Shown piece by piece: positions 1 through 8,027 of a DNA stretch of 64,000 nt (its first letter is position 1; each line of letters opens with the position of its first letter). The stretch comes from Actinoplanes lobatus (lineage in GTDB: Bacteria; Actinomycetota; Actinomycetes; Mycobacteriales; Micromonosporaceae). The DNA is taken from NCBI RefSeq assembly GCF_014205215.1, contig NZ_JACHNC010000001.1:8428501-8492500 (forward strand), written 5' to 3'. The notes beneath the pieces were generated by a model. That model saw only the letters and a program-made list of their open reading frames with translations, had not been told where the DNA came from and searched no databases. The position numbers were made by a program, and so were the translations under genes.

Positions 1-1631
1 GGGCCGAGCAGCCCCAACCGGTCACCGATGGCGGTGGCGGTGGCGGGGTGATCCCCGGTAACAAGGATCAGCCGTACCCCGGCGGCGGCGAACGTCGCGG
101 CGATGTCCGGCGCCCCGGACCGCAGCGGATCCCCGATCCCGACCACGCCCAGCGGGCGCAGCCCAACCGGGTCGGTGACATCGATCGCGGGGTCGTCCGC
201 GGCGGCTACCGCCAGTACGCGCAGACCGTCGGCCGCCAGCTCCGCCGACACGGCCCGCAGCGCCGCGAAGGTGTCCGGCGCTGCGGCCACCACCGGTTCA
301 CGCAGCACGGCCTCCGGCGCACCCTTGCAGACCACCAGGTGCGTGCCGCCCGGCCCGTGGTGCGCGGTCACCATGCGCCGCTGCGCCTGGTCGAAAGGAT
401 GCTCCGCGGTCCGGGGATGTCTGTCTCGTTCGGCATCGACGTCCAGCCCACACCGGCCAGCGAAGGCAACCAGGGCCGCCTCCAGCGGATCGCCGACGGC
501 AGTCCACTCGGAGTGGTCGGCGTCCGGCGCCACCAGCGCGGCGTCGTTGCACAGCAACGACGCGCGGGCCAACTCAAGCAGCGACGCGGGCGGCTCGATG
601 GGTTGATCGTCGCGCTGCACCCTGCCCTGCGGCGCGTACCCCGGTCCCGCGACGGAGAAGTTGGCATCTGCGACTGCGGCGGCCTGCACCGCCATCCGGC
701 CCTCGGTCAACGTGCCGGTCTTGTCCGACGCGATGACCGTCACCGAGCCGAGGGTCTCGACAGCGTGCAACCGGCGAGGAATGGCCTGTGCCTGCGCCAT
801 CCGGCTGGCACCCAACGCCAGCGCCAGCGTCACCACGGCGGGCAACGATTCTGGTACGGCCGCGACGACCAGGCTCACGGCGGTGACCGCCATCATCACC
901 AGCTCGCGACCGGCCAGCAGCCCGAGCACGAACACGACCGCGGACAGAATTACAGCGGTGAGCCCGAGCACCCGGCTGAGCCGGCCCAGACGCCGCTGCA
1001 GCGGCGTGGGACCGGACCGCGTGCCGACGACGAGCGCGGCGATGCGGCCCAGTGCGCTGGACGGCCCGGTCCGCACGACCAACCCTGTCGCCCGGCCCGT
1101 CACCACGACCGTGCCGGCGTGCGATTCGTCGCCGGCCTCGTGCGTGACGGGCGCTGACTCCCCGGTAAGCGCGGATTCGTCCGCCCTGAGCCGGAACGCG
1201 GTGTGCAGCCGCAGGTCGGCGGGCACGATGTCACCCGCCTCCAGATGGACGAGGTCACCGGGCACGAGATCGGCCGCGGGGATCACCGCGTCACTGCCGT
1301 CGCGGACGACGCGGGCGGTGGGCGCGGCGAGGCGGTCCAGGGCCGCGATGGCCCGATCCGCGCGAACCTCCTGCACTACCCCGATTGCGGTGTTGACCAG
1401 CACCACCAGCAGGATCACCAGGGTGTCGGCGACATCCCGCAGCACCGTGGTCACCACAGCGGCCGCGAGCAGCAACGCCACCAGCGGGTCGGTGAGCTGG
1501 TGCAGAACCCGACCGGCCAGCCGCTTCGGCCGGGGCCGCGCCACCGCGTTGGGCCCGTGGACCCGCAGCAGCTCCACCGCCGCGCCGGACGACAGCCCGG
1601 TCAGCCGCTGCCCGGCATCCGTCGTGGTCAT
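1..1631 (-). CDS. P-type cation-transporting ATPase, C-terminal part outside window
   Basis: Integral-membrane P-type ATPase that couples ATP hydrolysis to cation transport. Reading inward from the ATG at 1631 gives an N-terminal cation-ATPase domain (LSSGAAVELLRVHGPNAV), two membrane spans, the actuator loop motif DESALTGES, the membrane motif AAVPESLPAVVTLALALGA, and the phosphorylation motif [12 protein letters not shown] with its aspartate near residue 303. The nucleotide-binding domain follows (KGAPEAVL, then VTGDHPATATAIGDRLG) and the frame is still open at base 1, so the hinge (TGDGVND) and last membrane helices lie outside. It is closely similar to the complete ATPase at 21314-23818; VPESLP suggests the P2A (Ca2+-type) class, but the ion cannot be read from the sequence. 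The start overlaps the DUF1918 stop as ATGA, so it is probably translated from the same message as the USP and DUF1918 upstream. Confidence 0.93.
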   Translation of the reverse strand, partial: MTTTDAGQRLTGLSSGAAVELLRVHGPNAVARPRPKRLAGRVLHQLTDPLVALLLAAAVVTTVLRDVADTLVILLVVLVNTAIGVVQEVRADRAIAALDRLAAPTARVVRDGSDAVIPAADLVPGDLVHLEAGDIVPADLRLHTAFRLRADESALTGESAPVTHEAGDESHAGTVVVTGRATGLVVRTGPSSALGRIAALVVGTRSGPTPLQRRLGRLSRVLGLTAVILSAVVFVLGLLAGRELVMMAVTAVSLVVAAVPESLPAVVTLALALGASRMAQAQAIPRRLHAVETLGSVTVIASDKTGTLTEGRMAVQAAAVADANFSVAGPGYAPQGRVQRDDQPIEPPASLLELARASLLCNDAALVAPDADHSEWTAVGDPLEAALVAFAGRCGLDVDAERDRHPRTAEHPFDQAQRRMVTAHHGPGGTHLVVCKGAPEAVLREPVVAAAPDTFAALRAVSAELAADGLRVLAVAAADDPAIDVTDPVGLRPLGVVGIGDPLRSGAPDIAATFAAAGVRLILVTGDHPATATAIGDRLGLLG

Positions 1632-1864
1632 CGCCGACCTGCCGTAGTCCGCCGCGGCGGCGGCTCGACGTGGGCCTCCGGGCCCGGGAACACCAGTGAG
1701 GTGTGGCCGTCATCCAACCAGTGCACCTCATACGGCGGGGTACCGTCCGCGTGCCGCAGCGCGGTGATCACCCCGACCCGGAAGCAGTCGCAGGCGTGTG
1801 AACCCTTGAGGACCAGACGATCCCCTACCCGAGCGTTCCGGTCGGCGTTCCGGCGCTCCGGCAG
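1628..1864 (-). CDS. DUF1918 protein (Rv0569 family) lacking a canonical start codon
   Basis: Small DUF1918 protein, the family of mycobacterial Rv0569 and Rv2302, which are tied to the dormancy response; molecular role unknown. The conserved core is clear: RVGDRLVLKG near the start, then GVITALRHADGTPPYEVHWL and VFPGPEAHVEPP near the end. It parallels the intact copy at 44988-45179. The oddity is the start. In the conserved frame there is no ATG, GTG or TTG between an in-frame TGA, inside the preceding USP gene, and the core. Where the sister protein has M-N-A-R-V-G-D this one has R-N-A-R-V-G-D (CGG codon). The coordinate given uses a CTG just after the USP stop and is a guess. The stop TGA overlaps the ATG of the ATPase gene. 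Either initiation is unusual (coupled to the USP stop) or the gene has lost its start. Confidence 0.6.
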   Translation of the reverse strand: MPERRNADRNARVGDRLVLKGSHACDCFRVGVITALRHADGTPPYEVHWLDDGHTSLVFPGPEAHVEPPPRRTTAGRR

Positions 1865-1865
1865 G

Positions 1866-2768
1866 TCAGCTGGCCAGGAAGACCGGGCAGTTGGCGTGCT
1901 GGACCATGGCCCGACTCACTGATCCGAGCATCGTCACCGGCTGCAGCCCAAAACCTCGCCGGCCCACGACGATCGCTGCCGCCCGGTCCGAGTAGTCGAT
2001 CAGCGCGGGCGACGGATCCGAGTCGACCGTCCGGTGGTGCACGACAACACCCTCGATGGTCTCGGTCCGCTCGCAGGCCGAGGCATTGGGCTGGGCATGC
2101 AGCATCACCAGTTCGCAGCCGCGCAGGCGTGCCTCGGTCAGGGCGAACGCGACCGCCGGTGTCACCGACGCGGGGTTGTCCACGCCCACCACGAGCGGCA
2201 GCGCCCCGAACCCGGGACCTGGCGGCCAGTACGGCATACGAACGATCATGACCAGCCCCGAATGCTGGGCGGCCACCCGATCGCCGACGCTCATGCCCAG
2301 CGCGGTGCTCACCGCACGGTGCCGGTGCCCGACGACCAGCAGGTCCGCGTTGCTGCCTCCGATGAGTAGCCGCGCCGCCGGCGATGTGGTCGCCAGCTCA
2401 CTGCTCACCGCCACCGTCGGCGCGGCAACGGAGACCCGGCTCGTCAGCCGTTCGAGCAGCCGGAGACCAGCGTCCCGGGTGTTGTGCCGCGACCCACGGA
2501 GATGCTGCACGTGCAGCAATTTGAGCTCCCAGCCGTGTAGTTGGGCTTCGATCGCCGCGTGGTCCACCGCCATGTAGCTGGTCGGCGAATCGTCCACACC
2601 CACCACAACCGTGCCGCTGACTGCGGCTACCGGGGGGACGTGAACTGCCGCTGGGGCGGACCTGCCGGAGGCTGCGAGATACCCATTAAGGGCATCGGCG
2701 AAGTCCTTCGGGCGGGAATCGACGGCTGAGGGTTCCCGCGAGACGTGATACTTGCTGATCTCGATCAT
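1866..2768 (-). CDS. Universal stress protein, tandem UspA domains
   Basis: Cytoplasmic stress protein of 300 residues with about 50 residues of N-terminal extension (SKYHVSREPSAVDS...FADALNGYLAASG) followed by two UspA domains. Domain 1 begins TVVVGVDDSPTSYMAVDHA and has a degenerate nucleotide loop (VVGHRHRAV). Domain 2 ends with a good ATP-binding loop, GRRGFGLQPVTMLGS, which matches the G-2x-G-9x-GS pattern. The N-terminal extension and domain order match the USP at 39950-40873, so the two are paralogues. GGAGG lies just before the ATG. It heads a unit USP, DUF1918, P-type ATPase, with a DosR-like box 72 bp upstream of the start. In mycobacteria, USPs of this type are major DosR regulon members; the exact role in slowing growth under low oxygen or energy is inferred. 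Confidence 0.92.
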   Translation of the reverse strand: MIEISKYHVSREPSAVDSRPKDFADALNGYLAASGRSAPAAVHVPPVAAVSGTVVVGVDDSPTSYMAVDHAAIEAQLHGWELKLLHVQHLRGSRHNTRDAGLRLLERLTSRVSVAAPTVAVSSELATTSPAARLLIGGSNADLLVVGHRHRAVSTALGMSVGDRVAAQHSGLVMIVRMPYWPPGPGFGALPLVVGVDNPASVTPAVAFALTEARLRGCELVMLHAQPNASACERTETIEGVVVHHRTVDSDPSPALIDYSDRAAAIVVGRRGFGLQPVTMLGSVSRAMVQHANCPVFLAS

Positions 2769-2839
2769 GGCCCACCTCCCACACCGTTTCCGACTTTTTC
2801 GTCACTTTCCAGTTCAATTCATAAACAGCTCGTTATCCA

Positions 2840-2853
2840 GGGTCCTTCGTCCC
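2840..2853 (-). promoter_or_regulatory. DosR/DevR-like box for the USP-DUF1918-ATPase unit
   Basis: On the minus strand this reads GGGAC-GAAG-GACCC followed by TGG. The layout (GGGAC, four bases, GTCCC-like half) is that of the mycobacterial DosR box. It ends 72 bp before the USP start. Confidence 0.65.
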
Positions 2854-2902
2854 ACCCGGGCGGTCCTGTAGCACTACCCACCGCACCCACCCGGAGTTCG
2901 CT

Positions 2903-3164
2903 ACGATTCTGGTTGCCGGTCGGATGCGGACCCATGAACTGCGTCTCGGGCACGCTGATGGCCCGCAGGAAGTCTCAACACCTTTCGGCCAAACACTTCG
3001 CCGCTGGTCGCGGTCACTGCGCCGGCTCGTCGGAGCGACGATCAAGGTCGTTGGCGACGCCGTACCCGCGCTGAGCGACCCCACGGGTGGTGGTCCGGAC
3101 CGCCCTGGGCTCCCGCTGGGTCCTCAACATGCTCATTGACGAACAACTGCCCCGCATCTGCTGA
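2903..3164 (+). pseudogene. hypE relic with internal deletion
   Basis: Remnant of a second hydrogenase maturation gene hypE, seen by comparing with the intact hypE at 30487-31542. The frame starting at 2903 reads TILVAGRMRTHELRLGHADG (intact: [21 protein letters not shown]) and then RRLVGATIKVVGDAVPALSDPT (intact: [22 protein letters not shown]). At about 3085, in a GGTGGTGG run, the reading frame shifts and roughly 90 codons are missing. The C-terminus then resumes as VVVRTALGSRWVLNMLIDEQ and LPRIC-stop, matching [20 protein letters not shown] and LPRIC. The terminal PRIC is the HypE carboxamide-transfer tail. No start codon or complete fold remains, so it is not functional. It implies that a hydrogenase cluster end once lay here. 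Confidence 0.85.
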
Positions 3165-3190
3165 GTCGGTGGACCTCCGAAGGCGGGCAT

Positions 3191-3204
3191 GGGCCGGAAT
3201 ACCC
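3191..3204 (+). promoter_or_regulatory. DosR-like box upstream of patA-like gene
   Basis: GGGCC-GGAA-TACCC-T, a match to the window consensus with one weak position in the right half. It ends 74 bp before the GTG start, the same distance seen at the paralogous gene at 53738 (57 bp) and other units. Confidence 0.45.
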
Positions 3205-3278
3205 TACGCCGACCCGGTGGACTGCGCTTGGCTGATCGGAGAGCCTCTCGGCCGACCTGCGGGTCTAAGGAGGAACCC

Positions 3279-5975
3279 GTGACCACCAGCACCGTTGCAC
3301 TTCATCGGGGGGTCGCCGTGGACGCCCTCACCGCCGATGGGGGCATCGTGCATCTGCGTCCGGTTGATCCCGACGATGCACCCGCGTTATCGGCGCTGTA
3401 CGGGCGATCGTCTGCCGACGACCTACGGATGCGCTTCTTCGCCGTCCCGGCCGGCGCAGCCCTCCAGGCCGAGGTTCGTCGTCTCTGCCGAGCACCCACC
3501 GACGGGCATCAGGCTATCGTGGCTGAACTGGCGGGTCGCATCGTCGGCGTCGCCTCGTACGAGCCATGCGCTGCCCGGCGCGCCCAGTTCGCGGTCTTCG
3601 TCGACGACTCACAACGTGGCCGCGGTATCGGCACACTGCTGCTGGAACACCTCACCGACACCGCCCGCCGCTGCGGCATCACACATCTGATCGGCGAGGT
3701 CCTGCCCGGCAACACCGCCATGCTGCACGTCGCACGTGACCTCACTACCGGCACCCGGGCGGTCCTGCACGAGGGCTTGTTCGACGTCGCGGTACCGACC
3801 GAGAACGAGACCGCGCAACCAGCGATCGCTGACCGGGAACGCCACGCCGAACGCGCCTCGCTGCGCCCACTGCTTCGGCCGACCGCAGTGGCCGTCGTCG
3901 GCGCCGGCCGCACACCGGGCAGCACCGGCCATGAGACGCTGCGCGCCCTACGCGAGTACGGCTTCACCGGCCCCCTGTACGCGGTCAACCCGCACGCCGG
4001 GACAGTCGCCGGCGTTGCGGCGTACCCGTCGCTGACGACGCTGCCCGGCCCTGTCGACCTGGTCGTGATCGCGGTTCCCGCGCCGGCGGTCGCCTCGGTG
4101 GTCGCCGACGCGGCGGTCGCCGGTGCCGGCGCCGCGGTGATTCTGAGCGCCGGGTTCGGCGAGAGCGACGGGCCGGGCCGGGACCGGCAGGCAGAACTGG
4201 TCCGCGTCGCCCGAGAGCACGGAATCCGGCTGGTCGGACCGAACTGCCTGGGTGTCCTCAACACCGCCCCGGACATCAGGCTGAACGCCGGGTTCACCCC
4301 GGTCGTGCCGCCGCCCGGTGGCCTGGCCGTGGCGTCGCAGTCCGGCGCGGTCGGCATCGCCGTGATCGAGCACGCCGCCCGCACCAGATGCGGATTGTCC
4401 GCTTTCGTCTCGCTCGGCAACAAGGCGGACGTGAGCGGCAACGACCTGCTCGCGTACTGGTTCGACGATCCGGCCACCACCGCCGTGGCGTTGTATCTGG
4501 AGTCGTTCGGCAACCCCCGCAAGTTCAGCCGGCTGGTGCGAGCTCTGGCCCGCCGCAAGCCCGTCCTCGCGGTCAAGAGCGGCCGGTCGACGGCTGGCCA
4601 ACGCGCGGGTGCCTCGCACACCGCCGCGGCCGCGGTCCCGGACGTCACCGTCGACGCGTTGTTCGCGCAGGCCGGAGTGGTCCGTGCGGACAGCCTGGGC
4701 GAACTGCTCGACACGGCCCGGCTGCTCACCGACCAGCCTTTACCGACGGGCGACCGGCTCGCCGTCGTGGGCAACGCGGGCGGGCTCAACATCCTCGCCG
4801 CGGACGCCGCCGAAGCCGGGAACCTGCGGGTGCCGGCGCTGAGCGAAACGCTGCGGCAGCGGCTGACGCAGGTGGCGCCCGGCGCCGCCGGCTACGACAA
4901 CCCCGTCGACCTGGGCGCCGGCGCCACCCCGCTGGCATTCGCCGAAGCCGTCCGGGCGGTGGCCACCAGCGGCGAGGCGGACGCCCTGCTGCTGGTACTC
5001 ATCGCTACCCGCGCCAACGACGTACCGGCCATCCTGACCGCGCTCACCCCGGTCGTGGACGCCCATCCAGCGCTGACCGTCGCCGCGGTCGTCGTCGGCG
5101 CCCCCGGCACCGCCCCGACGCTCGGCCAGCGCCGAGTGCCCGTGTTCGACCTGCCCGAACGGGCGGTCCGGGCGCTGCGGCACGCGGCCCGCTACGCGGC
5201 CTGGCGGCGCGAGCCGCTCGGCGGCTGGCCGGCGCTGTCCGGCCTGGATACGGACGCCGCCCAGGCCTGCGTCACGGAAGGGCTCGCCGCGGGAGGCGGC
5301 TGGCAACCCTACGAGCGCGCGGCCCGCATCCTGACCGCGTACGGCATCCCGCTGTCCCCCGCCGTGACCGCTCCCGACGCCGGCACCGCGGTCGCGGTCG
5401 CCGAGCGGTTCGGCTACCCGGTCGCACTCAAGTGCGCCGACCCCGACCTGGTGCACAAGAGCGACACCGGCGGGGTCCAGCTGGCTCTGACCGACGCGGA
5501 GCAGGTACGCGGGGCGTTTGCAGGGGTGACGGCCGCGGGCCGGCCTGGGCATGGCGCCCTGGTGCAGCCAATGCTGTCCGGCGAAGTAGAGCTGAGCTGC
5601 GGCATCGTCCACGACCCGCTTTTCGGCTCGCTGGTCATGGCCGGGCTCGGCGGCGTACACACCGATGTGCTCGGCGACCGCGTATTCCGGCTGGTCCCGT
5701 TGACCGACCTAGACGCCAGGCGGATGTGGCGCTCGTTACGCGGTGCACCGCTGCTGACCGGCTACCGCGGCAGACCAGCGGTCGACACGATCGCGGTGGA
5801 GGATCTGCTGCTGCGGGTGGGCCGGCTCGCCGAGGATCTACCCGCGGTCGCCGAACTCGACCTCAACCCGGTGCTCGCGGGGTCGACCGGTGTTGTCGCC
5901 GTCGACATGAAACTGTGCCTGCGGGCCGCGACCGGTGAGCCCGACCCGATCCTGCGAGACCTGCGTCGCCCCTGA
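3279..5975 (+). CDS. PatA-like protein: N-terminal GNAT acetyltransferase fused to NDP-forming acyl-CoA synthetase
   Basis: 898 residues. Residues about 15-165 form a GNAT domain with the acetyl-CoA loop QRGRGIGTLLLEHL. Then come a CoA-binding Rossmann domain (VAVVGAGRTPGSTGHETLRAL; GPNCLGVLNTAP), a succinyl-CoA-ligase-like domain containing the phosphohistidine loop GASHTAAAA (His near 447), and a C-terminal ATP-grasp domain (GYPVALKCADPDLVHKSDTGG). The order GNAT first, synthetase second matches Streptomyces lividans PatA, a protein lysine acetyltransferase; acting on acetyl-CoA synthetase is the family precedent and is inferred here. Because the histidine and ATP-grasp are intact, ADP-forming acetyl-CoA synthetase activity is also possible. 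The GTG start was chosen because AAGGAGG lies five bases upstream. A paralogue with lost catalytic parts is at 53738-56104. Confidence 0.88.
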   Translation: MTTSTVALHRGVAVDALTADGGIVHLRPVDPDDAPALSALYGRSSADDLRMRFFAVPAGAALQAEVRRLCRAPTDGHQAIVAELAGRIVGVASYEPCAARRAQFAVFVDDSQRGRGIGTLLLEHLTDTARRCGITHLIGEVLPGNTAMLHVARDLTTGTRAVLHEGLFDVAVPTENETAQPAIADRERHAERASLRPLLRPTAVAVVGAGRTPGSTGHETLRALREYGFTGPLYAVNPHAGTVAGVAAYPSLTTLPGPVDLVVIAVPAPAVASVVADAAVAGAGAAVILSAGFGESDGPGRDRQAELVRVAREHGIRLVGPNCLGVLNTAPDIRLNAGFTPVVPPPGGLAVASQSGAVGIAVIEHAARTRCGLSAFVSLGNKADVSGNDLLAYWFDDPATTAVALYLESFGNPRKFSRLVRALARRKPVLAVKSGRSTAGQRAGASHTAAAAVPDVTVDALFAQAGVVRADSLGELLDTARLLTDQPLPTGDRLAVVGNAGGLNILAADAAEAGNLRVPALSETLRQRLTQVAPGAAGYDNPVDLGAGATPLAFAEAVRAVATSGEADALLLVLIATRANDVPAILTALTPVVDAHPALTVAAVVVGAPGTAPTLGQRRVPVFDLPERAVRALRHAARYAAWRREPLGGWPALSGLDTDAAQACVTEGLAAGGGWQPYERAARILTAYGIPLSPAVTAPDAGTAVAVAERFGYPVALKCADPDLVHKSDTGGVQLALTDAEQVRGAFAGVTAAGRPGHGALVQPMLSGEVELSCGIVHDPLFGSLVMAGLGGVHTDVLGDRVFRLVPLTDLDARRMWRSLRGAPLLTGYRGRPAVDTIAVEDLLLRVGRLAEDLPAVAELDLNPVLAGSTGVVAVDMKLCLRAATGEPDPILRDLRRP

Positions 5976-6233
5976 GGCGCCTGTGCCGCCGAGTGGAACC
6001 GCCGCGTCTGTCGATCACCCGCACCGGCACGCGCTGTCGGGTGCGGGTCGCCCACGAATAACAATCATGATAACGAATACGCAATCGTGTTAGCCGCACA
6101 CCTGCCCCGGTGCGAGGCAGCAACTGCTCGAGTCGTAGTTGATACGACGCACTCTTCGTGAGTACGGCTCCGGTGGCCGGTCCGAATGGTAGAAATAAAG
6201 CAGTTGCGAATACTTTTCACATTTGGAGTTTCT

Positions 6234-7202
6234 ATGCGTACGCGTTCTGCGCTCGGAATCGGGATGGCCATCGCAATGGCAGCCTCGGCGCCGGTAACGG
6301 CTCATATGGCTAGCCCCAACCAGGAGCTAGCCGGCTCTGGTTCGACCACACGGACAGACGTGGTGGCGGCGATGCATGACGAGGCTTATGCATATGTGAC
6401 ATATCGCGCCTATGCATCGGAAGCGGCTCACACCGGGCTGGGGACGGTGGCCAAACTCTTCCGCAAGACCGCACATCAAGACCGGTACGAGCATTTCGCC
6501 GAGCTCGCACAGCTTACCGGCTTCGTACGCAGCGACGTGGACAACCTCACCGAGACCATCGCCGGGGAACATCACGAGGCGACCGTGATGTACCCCTCGT
6601 ATGCCCAGCAAGCACGACGGGACGGTTGCACCGCCGCAGCGGAGTTGTTCACCGAAATCAGCGGTGACGAGGCACGTCATGCACAGTGGTTCACAGCCGC
6701 CCGCGACGCGCTCATCGACCCGGACCAGGAACAGGATTTCCCGGTCGGCAATCGCGTGCCCGCCGTATCGATCCCCGCCGGACCGCCGCACTGCACCGGC
6801 CAGACGCTGACCAACCTGAAGGACGCGATGCACGGCGAGGCCTTCGCCAGCCTGAAGTACGAATTGTACGCGAAACACGCCCAGCGGACCGGCCACCCGC
6901 GGCTGGCCCAACTGTTCACAAACATAGGCAGCACGGAACGCAACGAGCATTTCGCGGAGCAAGCCGCCCTCGCCGGGCTGGTGCAATCCACGAAAGAGAA
7001 CCTGCGCACCGCCATGACCGGCGAACAGGACGGAGCGACGACTACCTATCCCGAATACCGCGACCGAGCCGCGCAGCGCGGCGACGTGGGCGCCGCACGG
7101 CTCTTCAACGAACTCGCCCGGGACAAGGCGGAACATGCCTGCCGGTTGACCGCTGCCCTGGCCGAACCCTTCCTCGACAAGCACGGGAACCGCCATCCGT
7201 GA
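6234..7202 (+). CDS. Secreted protein with two tandem rubrerythrin/ferritin-like domains
   Basis: 322 residues. The start at 6234 gives a signal peptide (MRTRSALGIGMAIAMAASA) and has GGAG before it; an earlier in-frame ATG at 6186 would bury the signal. Two repeats of a four-helix ferritin-like fold follow. Repeat 1 (about residues 45-170) has DEAYAYVTYRAYASEA, DRYEHFAEL, GEHHEA and DEARHAQW. Repeat 2 (about 205-318) has GEAFASLKYELYAKHA, TERNEHFAEQ, GEQDGA and DKAEHA. The E...ExxH spacing is that of diiron rubrerythrin cores, although repeat 1 has D for the first E of ERNEH. A rubredoxin domain is absent. Likely iron binding or peroxide defence outside the membrane, by family. The 180 bp upstream are unusually AT-rich for this genome and may hold its regulatory region; no DosR box was seen. 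Confidence 0.85.
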   Translation: MRTRSALGIGMAIAMAASAPVTAHMASPNQELAGSGSTTRTDVVAAMHDEAYAYVTYRAYASEAAHTGLGTVAKLFRKTAHQDRYEHFAELAQLTGFVRSDVDNLTETIAGEHHEATVMYPSYAQQARRDGCTAAAELFTEISGDEARHAQWFTAARDALIDPDQEQDFPVGNRVPAVSIPAGPPHCTGQTLTNLKDAMHGEAFASLKYELYAKHAQRTGHPRLAQLFTNIGSTERNEHFAEQAALAGLVQSTKENLRTAMTGEQDGATTTYPEYRDRAAQRGDVGAARLFNELARDKAEHACRLTAALAEPFLDKHGNRHP

Positions 7203-7382
7203 TCATGGCCGGAACGCGTGTCCCCATGTACCTGTAGTGGAGTCGCCCTTTCCGGCACGGCCCGACTGGCCGCCCGTAACGGAGGCATCTCCGACGGACG
7301 TGCTGATCGCCACGGCCCTCCCCACGGGACACCGACGACTGGCCCGAGGCACATCGCTCACCTGGCCGCCTCCCGCAACAAT

Positions 7383-7418
7383 GCGGCCGGCGCGCTCGTC
7401 GCGGCCGGCGCGCTCGTC
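7383..7418 (+). repeat. Perfect 18-bp tandem duplication
   Basis: GCGGCCGGCGCGCTCGTC occurs twice head to tail. It encodes AAGALV twice at the broken edge of the USP relic and probably records a replication slippage during decay. Confidence 0.95.
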
Positions 7419-7553
7419 GACCTCTTCCACGACACACAACTGGTCGTGGTCGGCAGCCGCGGCCACGCCGTGATCGCTGGCACCCTGCTCGGCTCCACTG
7501 GGCGGCAGCTGCTGCGTCATGCCGACTGTCCGGTCCATCTGGACAGGCAGCGC
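7383..7553 (+). pseudogene. Universal stress protein relic (C-terminal half only)
   Basis: The frame reads ALVDLFHDTQLVVVGSRGHA, then VIAGTLLGSTGRQLLRHADC and PVHLDR, a textbook UspA C-terminus including the ATP loop GSRGHAVIAGTLLGS. The first half of the domain is missing and there is no start codon with a ribosome site. The 5' edge coincides with an 18-bp tandem duplication. I treat it as a decayed copy. Confidence 0.75.
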
Positions 7554-7657
7554 AAAGGTGGTCAAGGCGCGCCGAGGATCAAACGCCGACGCCACACCGG
7601 TGTGCGGGGGGAGCCCGGCGAACTCCGGGCGGATCCGGTTCCTGCTGAGCATCGTGG

Positions 7658-7699
7658 CGGTATCGGCGGCATGCGGTCAGCCGTACGCCGCCGATACCG
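7658..7699. terminator. Long stem-loop, possible terminator of the small membrane-protein gene
   Basis: Arms CGGTATCGGCGGC and GCCGCCGATACCG are perfect 13-bp complements around a 16-base loop. It lies downstream of the minus-strand small gene at 7756-7854. A terminator role is inferred from position; the long loop leaves other RNA roles open. Confidence 0.55.
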
Positions 7700-7755
7700 G
7701 CCGCTCCTTTCACGAGCGGAGCCGTCGGTACCGGGTGTCTCGTCCGCGAGCGGCT

Positions 7756-7854
7756 TCAGAAGTGTTCGACCACCCACAGGCCCGCGTACATCAGTAAGGC
7801 GAGGCCGGCCAGCACGGCCACAGCCCGGCACAGCAAGCCCAGCCAGGTTCGCAT
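7756..7854 (-). CDS. Small single-pass membrane protein, 32 residues
   Basis: Short reading frame starting MRTWLGLLCRAVAVL and ending MYAGLWVVEHF, with one continuous hydrophobic segment (about residues 4-28) bounded by arginines. The start codon has a strong ribosome site, GAGGGAGGATCG then ATG. No family is recognised; KdpF-like ion-pump subunits are similarly small but the sequence is not obviously KdpF. It stands between a USP relic and a group II intron relic, so no operon context is available. I consider it real because of the ribosome site and the clean membrane helix. Confidence 0.55.
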   Translation of the reverse strand: MRTWLGLLCRAVAVLAGLALLMYAGLWVVEHF

Positions 7855-7950
7855 CGATCCTCCCTCGTCAGAATGGGGTCTCACCGGAACCATAGGCATC
7901 CGTGGCCCGGCGTATGCGGCCTGCCCGGAATATCCGGCATGACCCCTCGT

Positions 7951-7970
7951 GGCCGTCTTGCAAGACGGCC
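7951..7970. repeat. Perfect 20-bp palindrome
   Basis: GGCCGTCTTG is followed immediately by its own reverse complement, CAAGACGGCC, with no spacer. It sits beside the 3' side of the group II intron maturase relic. It could be a hairpin target, a terminator stem or a protein site. Confidence 0.8.
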
Positions 7971-8027
7971 GAATCTCCCTTCAGCAGCACACCTTTACCT
8001 CGCCGGGCTCTCCACGGTCTCTGCCGT

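Noticed and set aside
6058..6100. AT-rich stretch as a Fur-family operator
   Set aside because: Contains TGATAACGAATACGCAATCG-like sequence but no clear inverted repeat matching a known Fur, Zur or IdeR box.
6186..6233. Earlier ATG for the tandem ferritin-like protein
   Set aside because: Would place 16 polar residues before an evident signal peptide; GGAG stands before the ATG at 6234.
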